From Bacteroidaceae bacterium (GTDB lineage Bacteria > Bacteroidota > Bacteroidia > Bacteroidales > Bacteroidaceae), in the NCBI GenBank assembly GCA_024398515.1, contig JAKSIZ010000005.1, positions 1 through 64,000 on the forward strand: a stretch of DNA of 64,000 nucleotides. Reading direction: 5' to 3'. Position numbers and translations under genes: made by a program. Shown here piece after piece: positions 63,718-64,000 of this stretch. Numbering within the stretch: position 1 is the stretch's first letter; the number at the start of each line of letters is the position of its first letter. The notes under the pieces are model-generated. The model ran no database searches, was not told the origin of the DNA, and saw only the letters and a list, made by a program, of their open reading frames with translations.

Positions 63718-64000
63718 ATGGCAATAAATTTCAGTTTAGCAAAAATCAACAAGCTCCATGCTAATGGACAGAAAGAGTTAAGGGTCTATGCACGTGCACA
63801 GGCAAAGCAAACAATCAGTAAGGAAGCACTCGTACGCTATGCCGCCGAGCACTATACGACGTTCCGCGACCACAATCTTGTAAGAGCATCGTTGGAAGCC
63901 TTGGAGAAGGCAACTGCCGACATGCTGCGCGATGGAAACAACGTCAAGCTCGGAGATTTCGGTACGTTCTACAACCATATCAACTCGGATATCCTGACAG
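63718..64000 (+). CDS. HU-like DNA-binding protein, incomplete at the window end
   Basis: The first 94 residues of a divergent HU/IHF-fold protein of the Bacteroidetes type (MAINFSLAKINKLH...QAKQTISKEALVRYAAEH...NVKLGDFGTFY). The segment NVKLGDFGTFY matches the first strand of the HU beta-arm region. The gene continues past 64000, so full length and any C-terminal extension are unseen. Such proteins bend and compact DNA. Confidence 0.85.
   Translation, partial: MAINFSLAKINKLHANGQKELRVYARAQAKQTISKEALVRYAAEHYTTFRDHNLVRASLEALEKATADMLRDGNNVKLGDFGTFYNHINSDILT

Overview
The window reads as a chromosomal segment of a Bacteroidales bacterium, most likely a member of the Prevotellaceae. The evidence is the promoter type (TTTG, 18-20 bp, TAnnTTTG, found before tRNA-Leu, rubrerythrin and several other genes), weak Shine-Dalgarno sequences, many secreted lipoproteins and carbohydrate-active enzymes, C-terminal tails resembling type IX secretion signals, a TamB/lipidated-TamA pair and Bacteroidetes-type HU and RmuC proteins. 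There is no rRNA, phage, CRISPR array or complete insertion sequence. One tRNA, Leu(UAA), is present.

Layout. 1-1794: a GNAT acetyltransferase between two intergenic tracts full of short perfect hairpins. 1795-17547: plant-polysaccharide functions (GH51 arabinofuranosidase, a GH43-like/GH2/malectin fusion, a GH97 enzyme, a GH106-like/esterase fusion) mixed with a secreted thioredoxin-DsbD-like fusion and RmuC. 17713-27681: ComM-type ATPase, a cysteine-less thioredoxin-fold lipoprotein, tRNA-Leu, a five-gene run (three FKBP prolyl isomerases, an Lrp/AsnC regulator, a C26-M19 peptidase fusion), a glutaminyl-cyclase-like M28 gene broken in a T tract, and a reverse rubrerythrin. 27772-35997: pectin methylesterase, acyl-CoA synthetase, zinc-less sirtuin, RecX, PrmC and a short RibD. 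36448-47602: tamB-tamL envelope pair, a PD40/CxxCH lipoprotein with a membrane partner, and a 52-residue peptide. 47621-58037: secreted BACON-type protein, RecA operon with an M13 peptidase and a helix-hairpin-helix protein, OPT transporter, PfkB kinase and 5-formyl-THF cyclo-ligase. 57991-64000: CtpA protease, dCMP deaminase, two toxin-antitoxin modules, M3 peptidase and the start of an HU-like gene.

The most unusual signal lies between the genes. Seven intergenic loci carry one architecture: three copies of a 16-17 bp palindrome, always separated by exactly 6 nt, flanked by conserved outer sequence (TCTGTTGGGGGTG on one side in four copies, GAGTTAAGCGTTC or a variant on the other). The palindrome itself belongs to one of four unrelated sequence classes, so pairing is kept while sequence changes. 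Three further short repeat families sit among these elements, one nested inside another, and two have entered protein-coding genes without breaking the frame. I cannot tell from sequence alone whether any of these families has been described.

Functionally the window combines pectin and arabinan side-chain breakdown (GH51, GH106-like, CE8, GH2), periplasmic folding and redox proteins, outer-membrane assembly, and DNA recombination and repair (RecA, RecX, RmuC, ComM).
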